Source: Gemmatimonadota bacterium (GTDB taxonomy: Bacteria > Gemmatimonadota > Gemmatimonadetes > Gemmatimonadales > Gemmatimonadaceae). From it: 64,000 bases of DNA. Of the stretch, positions 9,721 through 18,163 are shown one piece after another. Every line of letters starts with the position of its first letter. Within the stretch, counting starts at the first letter, position 1. The notes beneath the pieces were generated by a model. That model had not been told where the DNA came from. It was given only the letters and a program-made list of their open reading frames with translations, and made no database searches. The translations under genes and the position numbers were made by a program. The stretch spans positions 1-64,000 of the forward strand of contig JADJAD010000019.1 in NCBI GenBank assembly GCA_016704465.1. Reading direction: 5' to 3'.

Positions 9721-10190
9721 CGAAGCGCATCGCCGTCGGCGCGACCGTGTTCGCGACCTGCTGTATCGCCCTCGCGTACGCCTCGGCGTTCGTGCCTGGA
9801 GGGGGAGAGTGGGGGGCGTGGAGCATGGTGATCGGGCTGGCAACGATGGTGGTATCGCTCATGGTGTTAGGCGTGGCGCGTCGGGGCCGTGGTGTGGGGC
9901 GGTTGGCCGTGCCGCTCGCCTTCACGTTCGTCGTCATCGTGGCCGGTTTTGGTGCCGCGCTGCTGTTGCCTGTCGAGACGGTGGGCGGGCGACTCGTGCT
10001 CGGCCTGCCGTTGCGTGCGGCGCTCGTGCTGTACGGGGTTGGACTGCTGCCGATCCTCGTCCTGCCATTGGCCTACGCGCTGACGTTCGATGACATGACC
10101 CTGAGCGAGGCGGACCTGGCGCGCGTGCGCGCGCTGGGGGTGGAGTATCGGGCGCGGCAGGGCGCGGATGCTGCAGGAGGTGAGGGATGA
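9717..10190 (+). CDS. Small four-helix membrane protein preceding a symporter
   Basis: A 157-aa protein of no family I can name. Four hydrophobic segments are visible, including VGATVFATCCIALAYASAF and PLAFTFVVIVAGFGAALLL. A short cytoplasmic-looking tail carries an acidic stretch (FDDMTLSEADL) and a basic, Ala/Gly-rich end. ATGA overlaps join it to the ligase before it and the sodium:solute symporter after it. This resembles systems where a small membrane protein gene precedes an SSS permease (for example yjcH-actP), so an accessory role in transport is a reasonable guess. Confidence 0.75.
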   Translation: MTKRIAVGATVFATCCIALAYASAFVPGGGEWGAWSMVIGLATMVVSLMVLGVARRGRGVGRLAVPLAFTFVVIVAGFGAALLLPVETVGGRLVLGLPLRAALVLYGVGLLPILVLPLAYALTFDDMTLSEADLARVRALGVEYRARQGADAAGGEG

Positions 10191-11707
10191 TCGTGCTGAC
10201 TCCCATCTCCCTGCTACAAGGCGGGACGCTGCCCACGCTCGCGCAACCCACGATCATCGCCGTGGCGGTGGCCTACTTCCTGGTGGTCGCGGCGATCGGC
10301 GTGTGGGCGGCCCGCCGGACGCGCAGCGCGAGCGACTTCTTCGTGGCGGGGCAGGGGATCGGCCTGTGGACCATGGCGGTCGCAGCGATGGCGGCGACGC
10401 TGTCCGGCTTCGCGTTCATCGGCGGTCCCGGGCTGATGTACTCGCTGGGGATGGGCGCGGTCTTCATCATCCTGCCCATCGGGGTGTCGGGCACGTTAGG
10501 CGCGTGGACGATGGCGAAGCGCATCCGCCTGCTTGGCGAGGCGCGCGGACTCATCACGGTCCCCGATGCCATCGCGGCCCGCTTCAACTCGCGCCTGGCG
10601 CGCGGGCTGGCGGCGGTGGCGATGCTCGTGGCGATCATCGGCTACATGGCGACCAACATCCTCGCGCTGGGGCTGGTGATCGACGCGATCTTCGGGAGCG
10701 GCCTGTTCGCGGGGCTGTGGATCGGGATGGCGATCACGCTGGCCTACTCCGTCTCGGGCGGGATCCTGGCGGGGGTGTACACCGACCTGTTCCAGGGCGC
10801 GGTGATGTCGGTGGCGTCGGTCCTCGTCTTCCTGTTCACGCTCAAGGTCGGCGGGGGGGATGCCGGCTTTGCCGGGACCATCCTCCCCGTCGACGCCCCG
10901 TTCCTGGCGCCATGGGGGAAGATGACACCGCTGGCGGCCCTCTCGTTCTTCTTCGTGTTCGGGATCGGGTCGCTCGGGCAGCCGCACGTGGTGCACAAGT
11001 TCTACATGCTGCGCGAGCCCCGGAAGCTGAAGTGGTACCCGCTGATCATGAGCGTGGCGGTCATCATCTCGTTGCTCTTGTTCATCGGGGTCGGGCTGGC
11101 GGTCAAGTCGTTGGTGGTGCGGGGCGAGCTGCCGCCGCTCGAGCGGGCGGACGATGCCACGCCGTTCTTTCTCCTGCGCTTCACGCCGTTGCTCCTGTCG
11201 GCGGTCGTCTTTTCCGGTGTGGCGGCGGCGATCATGAGCACGGTGAACTCGTTCATGAGCGTGGGGGCGGCGGCGCTGACCCACGACCTGCCGATCGCCT
11301 TCGGCCGGAAGGTGACGAATGAGCTGTTCTGGGGGCGCATGTCGACCGTGGTGATCTCCATCGTGGCCACCGTGGTGGCGGGTGCGTCCGGCACGCTGGT
11401 CGCCTTCCTCGGCATTTTCGGCTGGGGATTGTTTGCCTCGACACTGGTGCCGTCGCTGGCGATCGGGCTCAACTGGAGCGGCGCGACCCGCGCGGGTTCG
11501 GTCGCCTCGATCGCGACCGGGCTGGTGGTGACGCTGGTCTTCGAGACGCTCGCCTTCCTCGAGGTCTTCACCTTCCCGGCCGGGGTCACTGCCACGGCCC
11601 TCGCCTTGGTCAGCTCACTGCTCGTCTTCTTCGTCGTCTCGTGGTTCACGCGGCACAGCGCCGCCGCCACGCTCGACGACGACGTCCGTTTCGTCATGGA
11701 GGTTTGA
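10187..11707 (+). CDS. Sodium:solute symporter (SSS family)
   Basis: A 506-aa secondary transporter with about 13 hydrophobic segments. Family features include the RTRSASDFFVAGQGIG segment after the first helix and the Gly/Ala-rich GFAFIGGPGLMYSLG region. The later ATLSG and SGVAAAIMSTVNSFM helices fit the sodium-binding core of LeuT-fold symporters. It is translationally coupled to the upstream small membrane protein (4-bp ATGA overlap). The MaoC gene follows within 3 bp. In this context an organic or fatty acid substrate is more likely than a sugar or amino acid, but that is inference from neighbours. Confidence 0.9.
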   Translation: MIVLTPISLLQGGTLPTLAQPTIIAVAVAYFLVVAAIGVWAARRTRSASDFFVAGQGIGLWTMAVAAMAATLSGFAFIGGPGLMYSLGMGAVFIILPIGVSGTLGAWTMAKRIRLLGEARGLITVPDAIAARFNSRLARGLAAVAMLVAIIGYMATNILALGLVIDAIFGSGLFAGLWIGMAITLAYSVSGGILAGVYTDLFQGAVMSVASVLVFLFTLKVGGGDAGFAGTILPVDAPFLAPWGKMTPLAALSFFFVFGIGSLGQPHVVHKFYMLREPRKLKWYPLIMSVAVIISLLLFIGVGLAVKSLVVRGELPPLERADDATPFFLLRFTPLLLSAVVFSGVAAAIMSTVNSFMSVGAAALTHDLPIAFGRKVTNELFWGRMSTVVISIVATVVAGASGTLVAFLGIFGWGLFASTLVPSLAIGLNWSGATRAGSVASIATGLVVTLVFETLAFLEVFTFPAGVTATALALVSSLLVFFVVSWFTRHSAAATLDDDVRFVMEV

Positions 11708-11709
11708 AC

Positions 11710-12147
11710 ATGCCCGGCGTCACCCTGCAGGTCGGACAGGTCGCGGAGATGAGCAAGACCGTCACCGAGACTGACGTCGTCCTCTTCGCCGGGATCACCG
11801 GCGACTTCAACCCCGCGCACATGGATGAGGTGCAGGCATCGCAGTCGCGCTTCGGCGGCCGCATCGCCCACGGCATGCTCTCGGCCGGTTTCATCTCGGC
11901 CTGCGTGGCGATGAAGCTGCCAGGCCCGGGGACGATCTACCTCACCCAGTCGCTCAAGTTCATGCGACCGGTGCGGATCGGCGACACGGTGACCGCGCGC
12001 GTGGAAGTACTGGACTGGAACGAGGGCAAGCGGCGCGCACGGCTCGGGACGACGTGCCGGAACCAGCGGGACGAAGTGGTCATCGACGGCGAGGCCCTGG
12101 TGCTGGTGCCGTCACCGGATGCCGGTGGCGAGCCAACGAGTACGTAG
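11710..12147 (+). CDS. MaoC-like (R)-specific enoyl-CoA hydratase
   Basis: A 145-aa single-hotdog-domain protein. The hydratase-2 motif is present as FAGITGDFNPAHMDE, with catalytic Asp and His, and GGRIAHGML follows. Family members interconvert (R)-3-hydroxyacyl-CoA and trans-2-enoyl-CoA, the PhaJ reaction linking beta-oxidation and polyhydroxyalkanoates. ATG 11710 is chosen because GGAGG (11699-11703) is well placed and the domain starts directly. It follows the symporter within 3 bp, so it belongs to the same operon. Confidence 0.9.
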   Translation: MPGVTLQVGQVAEMSKTVTETDVVLFAGITGDFNPAHMDEVQASQSRFGGRIAHGMLSAGFISACVAMKLPGPGTIYLTQSLKFMRPVRIGDTVTARVEVLDWNEGKRRARLGTTCRNQRDEVVIDGEALVLVPSPDAGGEPTST

Positions 12148-12215
12148 GCGCCGGTGCCCAACGCGCTCGCAGCCGTCGGCGATGCGCGCGATGTCCGTCA
12201 GCAGGTGACGCAGCA

Positions 12216-12288
12216 GTTGGTGTCGTTGGTGTCGTTGGCGTCGTTGGTGTCGTTGGTGTCGTTGGTGTCGTTGGTGCGTTGGTGCGTT
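12216..12288. repeat. 9-bp tandem repeat (GTTGGTGTC) before the TonB receptor
   Basis: Seven contiguous near-perfect copies of GTTGGTGTC (one GTTGGCGTC, the last GTTGGTGCG) followed by partial units, in the 187-bp gap between the MaoC gene and the TonB-receptor gene. It ends about 46 bp before the receptor start, so copy number would change the spacing between an upstream promoter and the gene. Confidence 0.9.
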
Positions 12289-12334
12289 GCCGGCCCATCA
12301 TGCAGGACCGTGTTCTCCAATGGAGGGTGGATCA

Positions 12335-14815
12335 ATGAGTGTGTCAGGTTGGTCACTGCGACTGTCGCGGCAGCTGGCCGTGCTGTGCGTCCTCGCCGTC
12401 GCGCCACTGCTGGCGCAGGCGCAAGGCGGGCGCGTCACCGGAACGGTGTCGGATTCGGCGAATCGCCCGCTCGACAATGCGAGCGTCACCGTGGTGGGGA
12501 CGCGCTATGGTGCGATCAGCGACGTGAACGGTCGCTTCGCGATCGCCGGCGTCCCGGCGGGGACCTATACCCTTCGGACGCAGCGGATCGGGAACCGGGC
12601 GGTGGAGACGCCGAACGTGATGGTGACCGCTGGTGCGACGACCGAGGTGAACGTGTCGCTCACGGCGGCAGCGCTGCGGTTGGGCGGCGTGGTGGTGTCG
12701 GCGTCGCGACGGGTGGAGAAGATCACGGACGCTCCCGCGACCGTCACCCGCCTGGAGGCGGCGCAGATCGCCAACTCGGTCGGCAACTCGTTTGCGCCGG
12801 CACTCAAGGAAGTAAAAGGGATCGACTTCATCCAGGTCGGGATCACGGCGGTGGCGATCAACGCCCGCGGCTTCAACTCGTCGTTCAACAACCGCATGCT
12901 GATGATGGAAGATGGGCGCATCGCCGTGCTTCCCGAGAACGGACTGCCCGTCGGCGGCTTCACGACCATCCCGAAGGTCGACCTGGCGGGGGTCGAGGTG
13001 CTGGTGGGGCCGGGGTCGGCACTGTACGGTCCGGACGCGTCCAACGGCGTGCTGACGCTCCAGTCCAAGGATCCGAAGCAGTTTCAGGGGACCACGCTCG
13101 AGGTGGCCGGAGGATCGCGCAGCTTCATGGACTTCCAGGCACGCCACGCGGGGGTCACCTCGAGCGGCACGTTCGGGTACAAGATCAGCGGCGAGTACCT
13201 CTCGGCCAACGATTTCGAGAACCAGCTTCGATACGCCGGCAACGTGCGGGAGCAAGGACTTGGCGGGTCGGTAGACTGGAAGACCGACGTGATGCGCGCC
13301 GAGGGCGCGCTGGTGTACTATCGCGGGGACGGCCGACTCGAGTTCAACGCCGGCGGGAGCAAGTCGAACGGCGTGGGGCAGACCAACGTGGGGCGCAACC
13401 AGCTCATCGACTGGCAGTACCGACACGCCCAGCTCAAGTGGACGACGCCGCGCTGGTACGCCAACGCCTATGCGACGCAGTCGTTGTCGGGCGAGACATA
13501 CGCGATCAACCGGTACTCGAGCGCCCGGCCGGCGACGCCGGCCACGATCAGCGACGACTCGGTCGCACGGCTCTCCGACTTCCCGGCCGAGGGACGGCTG
13601 TACGCCGCGGAGGTCCAGGGGAACTACACGGTGGCGCCCCTGTTGAACACGCGCCTGGTGTACGGCGCCCAGCTTCGCCGCGACGACGTCAGCTCCAAGC
13701 GCGAGTGGCTCATCGATCGACTGACCAACGAGAACATCATCCTCAACCAGCAGGGGATCTACGCGCAGAGCGAGACGCCCCTCACATCGCAGGTGCGCGT
13801 CGTCCTCTCGGGCCGGTACGACAAGTCGACCGCGTATGAGGCCAACTTCTCGCCGAAGGCCGGCGTGCTGTACTCGCCGTGGATCGACCAGACGTTCCGT
13901 GCGACGTACAATCAGGCCTTCAAGACGCCGACCTCGCTCAACAACTACTTCTCCATCCCTGACTTCGTGAAGCTGGCGGCCGGTTTCGGCGGCTTCGGGG
14001 TCTACGGCAACAAGGATGGCTTCACCGTCCAGAACGCGGCCGGCACGACGCTGGCGACGTACCGCCCCCTCGTGCCCGAGAAGAACACGACCTACGAGGT
14101 CGGCTACAAGGGGATCCTCAGGAACCGGGTCTTCGTCGATGCGGCGTACTACCAGTCCGACTACGAGAACTTCATCTCGCCTCTGGTCACCATCAACGCG
14201 CACCTGTCCGGGACGTTCGCGTACGACGCGGCCGGCCAGCGCATCGTGTCGACGAATGGTGCCCAGTCGGTCCTCACGTACCTGAACCTCGGGAAGGCGA
14301 AGCTGAAGGGCATGGATGCCGGCGTGCGCTGGGTGCTGACCGACAACGTCGCCGCGTCCGGGACGCTGAGCCTGACGAAGCTGAGCAAGGTCGAGAAGAA
14401 GCCGACCGACCCGGCTGCGGTACTCGAGGCCACCGCCCTCAATACCACGCCGACCAAGTGGAACGTCGGGATGGACTTCAACGCGCCGGGGCGCAACCTG
14501 CTCGGCGGCTTCACCGTACGGCACGTGACGGGGTACAACTTCCGTTCGGGGATCAACGCCGGGGTGATCCCGACGTTCGAGACGCTCGACATCACGTTCG
14601 GGCGGCGCATTCCATCGCTTGGCGCGCAGCTGAACGTGTCGGTGCAGAACCTGGCGGCATGCTCCAACGGCACGTACGAACTGTTTGCGGGGCAGGCCTC
14701 GCCGGGAACGCTCAAGCGCAAGCGCGGCTGCAACATCGGGCGGCGTCACCTGGAGATGATCAACATGCCGAGCATCGGGACGATGCTGTTCGTCGGCGTG
14801 CGCTACGATCGCTAG
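12335..14815 (+). CDS. TonB-dependent outer-membrane receptor with carboxypeptidase-regulatory domain
   Basis: An 826-aa outer-membrane active transporter. A signal peptide (LAVLCVLAVAPLLAQAQ) is followed by a carboxypeptidase-regulatory-like Ig domain (VTGTVSDSANRPLDNASV, residues about 30-110). Next come a plug domain (about 120-260, with INARGFNSSFNN and VEVLVGPGSALYGPDA) and a 22-strand-type barrel ending in an aromatic-basic terminus (FVGVRYDR). ATG 12335 has a GGAGG site about 8 bp upstream. It follows the acyl-CoA operon and precedes a PHB-depolymerase-type esterase by 7 bp. It may import the ester or oligomer that the locus degrades. No SusD partner is adjacent. Confidence 0.93.
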   Translation: MSVSGWSLRLSRQLAVLCVLAVAPLLAQAQGGRVTGTVSDSANRPLDNASVTVVGTRYGAISDVNGRFAIAGVPAGTYTLRTQRIGNRAVETPNVMVTAGATTEVNVSLTAAALRLGGVVVSASRRVEKITDAPATVTRLEAAQIANSVGNSFAPALKEVKGIDFIQVGITAVAINARGFNSSFNNRMLMMEDGRIAVLPENGLPVGGFTTIPKVDLAGVEVLVGPGSALYGPDASNGVLTLQSKDPKQFQGTTLEVAGGSRSFMDFQARHAGVTSSGTFGYKISGEYLSANDFENQLRYAGNVREQGLGGSVDWKTDVMRAEGALVYYRGDGRLEFNAGGSKSNGVGQTNVGRNQLIDWQYRHAQLKWTTPRWYANAYATQSLSGETYAINRYSSARPATPATISDDSVARLSDFPAEGRLYAAEVQGNYTVAPLLNTRLVYGAQLRRDDVSSKREWLIDRLTNENIILNQQGIYAQSETPLTSQVRVVLSGRYDKSTAYEANFSPKAGVLYSPWIDQTFRATYNQAFKTPTSLNNYFSIPDFVKLAAGFGGFGVYGNKDGFTVQNAAGTTLATYRPLVPEKNTTYEVGYKGILRNRVFVDAAYYQSDYENFISPLVTINAHLSGTFAYDAAGQRIVSTNGAQSVLTYLNLGKAKLKGMDAGVRWVLTDNVAASGTLSLTKLSKVEKKPTDPAAVLEATALNTTPTKWNVGMDFNAPGRNLLGGFTVRHVTGYNFRSGINAGVIPTFETLDITFGRRIPSLGAQLNVSVQNLAACSNGTYELFAGQASPGTLKRKRGCNIGRRHLEMINMPSIGTMLFVGVRYDR

Positions 14816-14822
14816 GTCGCTG

Positions 14823-15821
14823 ATGACGGACCTGATCCTCCTGGCCGCGACGGTGGGGGCGCTGGACGCCCCTGCCTCGATGGCGTTGGGCAGCGAGCGC
14901 GCAGCCATCGAGACGTCCGCACGCGTCGTGCGCGGGAGCTTCCGGAACGCCGCGGGGGAGCGCGCGTGGACGCTGGTCCTGCCGGAGGGGGCGGCGCCGG
15001 CCGGTGGGCGGGCGCTGGTGGTGATGCTGCACGGGTGCACGCAGGACGCCGAGAACGTGGCGCGGGGGACGCGCCTGCACGAGATCGCGGGGGAGCAGGG
15101 ATGGATGGTGCTGTACCCGGAGCAATCGGTGACGGCGCACGCGACGCGATGCTGGAACTGGTATGAACCGGCGCATCAACGGCGCGATGCGGGTGAACCC
15201 GCGATCATCGCCGGCATGACGGCACAGGTCGTCGCCGAGTACGGCGGCGATGACCGACGCGTCTTCCTCTCCGGCATGTCGGCCGGTGCGGCGATGGCGT
15301 CGCTGGTGGTGGCCGCGTATCCCGAGCGATACGCAGCCCTCGCGTTGCACTCGGGGCTCGTGCACACCGCCGCCGTGACGGTCCCCGAGGCGCTCCGGGT
15401 CATGCAGCGCGGCGTGCCCAGTCCGGAGCCCTACGCCACGTCGGCGTTCGAGGCGATGGGTGATGGCCGGCGCGTGATCCCGACACTGGTGATCCACGGG
15501 GAGGCCGACGCCGTGGTCGTACCGATCAATGGGTCGCAGGCGGCCCAGCAGTGGTTCCTCACCAATGCGCTGACCATGGGGCAGCCGCTCGATACGACCA
15601 GCGGTGCGACCGATCGGTCGGAGCGCGAGGAGCGAGGATACCTCGTTCGCCGCTCGACCTACCGGGCGAAGGACGGGACGCCGCTCTCGCAGCTCGTGAT
15701 GATACGCGAGCTGGGGCACGCGTGGTCCGGGGGGTCGGCGGAGGGAACGTTCACCGACGTGCGCGGCCCGAGCGCGTCGACGATGGTCGTGGAGTTCTTC
15801 GCCGCGGTCGGGCGACGTTAG
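14823..15821 (+). CDS. PHB-depolymerase-type (LpqC-like) esterase
   Basis: A 332-aa alpha/beta hydrolase. VVMLHGCTQDAENVA forms the oxyanion-hole region, Ser is in LSGMSAGAAM, Asp in IHGEADAVV and His in LGHAWSGG. This order and these motifs fit the esterase-PHB family (extracellular poly(3-hydroxybutyrate) depolymerases and feruloyl-type esterases). The N-terminus is only weakly hydrophobic, so export is uncertain. It starts 7 bp after the TonB receptor and ends 7 bp before the next ligase, in the same run. The stop codon TAG sits inside a CGTTAGGC octamer. Confidence 0.88.
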   Translation: MTDLILLAATVGALDAPASMALGSERAAIETSARVVRGSFRNAAGERAWTLVLPEGAAPAGGRALVVMLHGCTQDAENVARGTRLHEIAGEQGWMVLYPEQSVTAHATRCWNWYEPAHQRRDAGEPAIIAGMTAQVVAEYGGDDRRVFLSGMSAGAAMASLVVAAYPERYAALALHSGLVHTAAVTVPEALRVMQRGVPSPEPYATSAFEAMGDGRRVIPTLVIHGEADAVVVPINGSQAAQQWFLTNALTMGQPLDTTSGATDRSEREERGYLVRRSTYRAKDGTPLSQLVMIRELGHAWSGGSAEGTFTDVRGPSASTMVVEFFAAVGRR

Positions 15822-15828
15822 GCACGCC

Positions 15829-15852
15829 ATGTCCATGTCCATGTCCATGTCT
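15829..15852 (+). repeat. ATGTCC x4 hexanucleotide repeat over the ligase start
   Basis: Four perfect copies of ATGTCC (the next unit is ATGTCT), each supplying an in-frame ATG. Changes in copy number would add or remove Met-Ser pairs and move the start codon relative to the ribosome site. Confidence 0.9.
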
Positions 15853-17537
15853 CCCCCGTCCCCGCCGCGCTTTCCCTCGTCGCCCGATCCCATTCGCTGG
15901 TGGGGGCGGGTGACCCCGGAACGACTGGCGCTGGTCGATCGGGGGCGGGACCAGCGCCTGACCTACCGGGAGCTGGATGCGTTGGCCGAGGCGTGGCGGG
16001 CGGTGCTGGTCGCGCATGGGGTGGGACGTGGCGACCGGGTGGCGACACTGGCCGGCAACCGCGCGGCACAGCCGGCCCTGCTGTACGCGTGCGGCCGGCT
16101 CGGGGCGGCACTGGTGCCGCTCAACTGGCGTCTCGCCCCGCCGGAACTGGCGCGCATCGTCGCCAACACGCGCGCGGCGGTGGTGGTGGGGGAGGGTCGA
16201 TTCCGCGCGCTCGCCGAGTCGGCCCAAGTGGAGCAGGGTGGCGCGCGATGGATCGAGATGTCGGACACGGGCGATGCGCCGCCTGCGACGCGGCTGCCGA
16301 CAGGTGCAACCACGGGCGGCGTGGGCGCCGTGTCGCAGCTCGCTGCGGACGTGCGTCTCGATGGCGAGGAGGCGGCGCTCATCCTGTACACCTCCGGCTC
16401 GACGGGTGTCCCCAAGGGGGCAGTCCTTCCGCATCGCCAGCTGTTCTACAACGCGGTCGCCACCACGGTGGCGTGGGAGTTGGGGGCCGGTGACATTGCC
16501 CCGGTCTCGACCCCGTTCTTTCACACCGGCGGGTGGAACGTCTTTGCCACTCCCCGTGGCAGCACGGCGGGCGGGTGGTGCTCTTCGACCAGTTCGATCC
16601 CGCCGGCTATCTCGAGGGACTCGCGGCCGAGCGCTGCACCGTCGCGCTCACCGTCCCGACGCAACTCGTTATGCTGCTCGAGAGCTCGGCGTGGGGGACC
16701 CCCGTGCCGTCGCTTCGCTACTTCATTTCGGGCGGGGCACCGTGCCCGGTGAGCGTCATGGATCGGGTGCGCCAGGCGGGCTTCGCCATGACCGAGGGGT
16801 TCGGACTGACCGAGTGCGGCCCGAACTGCTTCGTGATGCCGATCGGTGAGTCGACGCGACGCGCAGGACGCGTGGGGTGGCCGGTACCGTTCCTCGAGAT
16901 GCGACTGGCCGACCCGCAGGGAGGTGACGTGGACCCTGGCGAGGCGGGAGAACTGCTCCTGCGCGGTCCGCAGCTCTTCTCGGGGTACCTCGACGACCCG
17001 GTCGGTACCGCCGAATCGCTCGATGCGGAGGGGTATTTCCGGACGGGGGACCTCGCACGCCGCGATGCCGATGGGGCGTACGCCATTTGCGGCCGACGGA
17101 AGGAGATGTTCATCTCCGGCGGCGAGAACGTCTATCCTGGCGAGGTGGAGTCGGCGCTCATTGCGCACCCGTCGGTGGCGGACGTGGCGGTGGTCGGCGT
17201 CCCCGACGCACGGTGGGGAGAGGTCGGGCGTGCGTTCATCGTGCCGCGGCGTGGGGCGACGATCGAGCCGGATGAACTGCTGCGCTGGGCGCGCGCATCA
17301 CTCGCGGCGTACAAGGTTCCGCGGCTCGTGTCGGTGATCGACATGCTGCCGACGCTTGGCTCAGGCAAGGTGGACCGTGCCACTTTGGCTGCGCTCGCCA
17401 ACGTCGCCAACGTCGCCAACGTCGCCAACGTCGCCAACGGCCTCATCGTCCCCAGCGCCAGCGCCAGCGCCAGCGTCAGCGTCAGCGTCAGCGTCAGCGC
17501 CAGCGCCAACGTCTCCCGCGACGACGCGCCCTCGTGA
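15829..17537 (+). CDS. Class-I AMP-forming acyl-CoA ligase, frameshifted, with repetitive C-terminal tail
   Basis: Second ANL-family ligase of the locus, about 569 aa when reconstructed. The first frame carries LILYTSGSTGVPKGAVLPHR (A3) and FFHTGGWNVFATP. The second carries WQHGGRVVLFDQ, GFGLTECGP, YFRTGDLARRDADG and GRRKEMFISGGENVYPGEVE. The switch is at about 16555: one base missing from ACTCCCCGTGG would restore TPLWQHGG. Domain content and spacing are otherwise intact, so a sequence error is likely. Four in-frame ATGTCC copies at 15829-15852 give four possible start codons. The catalytic C-terminal lysine region is GSGKVDR. After it, the protein ends in an Asn-Val-Ala and Ser-Ala-Val repeat tail of about 50 residues, which is not part of the family. 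The stop overlaps the next gene. Confidence 0.85.
17397..17505 (+). repeat. In-frame 9-bp and 6-bp tandem repeats in the ligase 3' end
   Basis: Four perfect GCCAACGTC units plus a partial one (17397-17441) are followed by about nine GCCAGC/GTCAGC hexamers (about 17453-17505). Both unit sizes are multiples of three, so the frame is kept. They encode Ala-Asn-Val and Ser-Ala/Ser-Val tails beyond the conserved ligase domain. Confidence 0.9.
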
Positions 17538-18157
17538 CCTCAGCGACGATTTCCAAGGGGTCGACGGTGCTGGCGACGCTACGCTTCGTCGAGGTGACGT
17601 ACGGCGCGGAGCTGCAGCTGGCGGTCTTGGCGGCCCTGCCCAACGCGCTGCGCAGCCGACTGGTCGGCATCGCCCCTACCGCAGAGCTGCCGTACGCGGA
17701 GCTGCTCGCTCTCTGGCGCGCTGCCGACCAACTCCTTCACCCGCGCGATCCCCTGTGGATGGAACGCTCGGGGGCATTCTCGATCGAGTCGACCGGCGTG
17801 CAGCTCTACAGCGGGATCCTGCGAAAGCGCTCACCGCACGAATTCCTCACCCAGAGCGTCTCGCTCTTCCAGCTCTACTACTATCCGGGTGACATGGACG
17901 TGGTGGACGAGGATGCGGGGCGGGCGGTGCTCCGCATGACCGGCTTCGACTCGCAGGACGTGCTGTTCTGTCGCCGGCAGACCGGGGGATTGCAGCAGGC
18001 TCTCGTGCAGGCCGGAGGTGAGGCACCACGCGTGAAGCACGTGCGGTGCGCACACCTCGGCGATGCCTTCTGCGAGTGGGAGCTGGTGTGGCGCGTGGAC
18101 GGGAAGGAGGGCCAGGATTCACGGAGCCCGTGGTCGGGGGCACCTGCGCCGGGGTGA
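17534..18157 (+). CDS. V4R/DUF2378-like small-molecule-binding protein
   Basis: A 207-aa protein related to the DUF2378/V4R group (myxobacterial TIGR02265-like proteins). The C-terminal HVRCAHLGDAFCEWELVW segment has the Cys/His, Gly-Asp and Cys-x-Trp-Glu pattern of V4R-type domains. The YYYPGDMDVV and AVLRMTGFD segments are also typical. V4R domains are thought to bind small hydrophobic or lipid-like ligands. No DNA-binding or enzymatic domain is visible. GTG 17534 overlaps the ligase stop, so it is translated with the acyl-CoA locus and could sense its substrate. Assignment is by motif memory only. Confidence 0.65.
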   Translation: MTSATISKGSTVLATLRFVEVTYGAELQLAVLAALPNALRSRLVGIAPTAELPYAELLALWRAADQLLHPRDPLWMERSGAFSIESTGVQLYSGILRKRSPHEFLTQSVSLFQLYYYPGDMDVVDEDAGRAVLRMTGFDSQDVLFCRRQTGGLQQALVQAGGEAPRVKHVRCAHLGDAFCEWELVWRVDGKEGQDSRSPWSGAPAPG

Positions 18158-18163
18158 TGCGGC

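Noticed and set aside
12353..15040. 895-aa minus-strand ORF opposite the TonB receptor
   Set aside because: Antisense shadow of a clear receptor gene; low-complexity composition and no motif.
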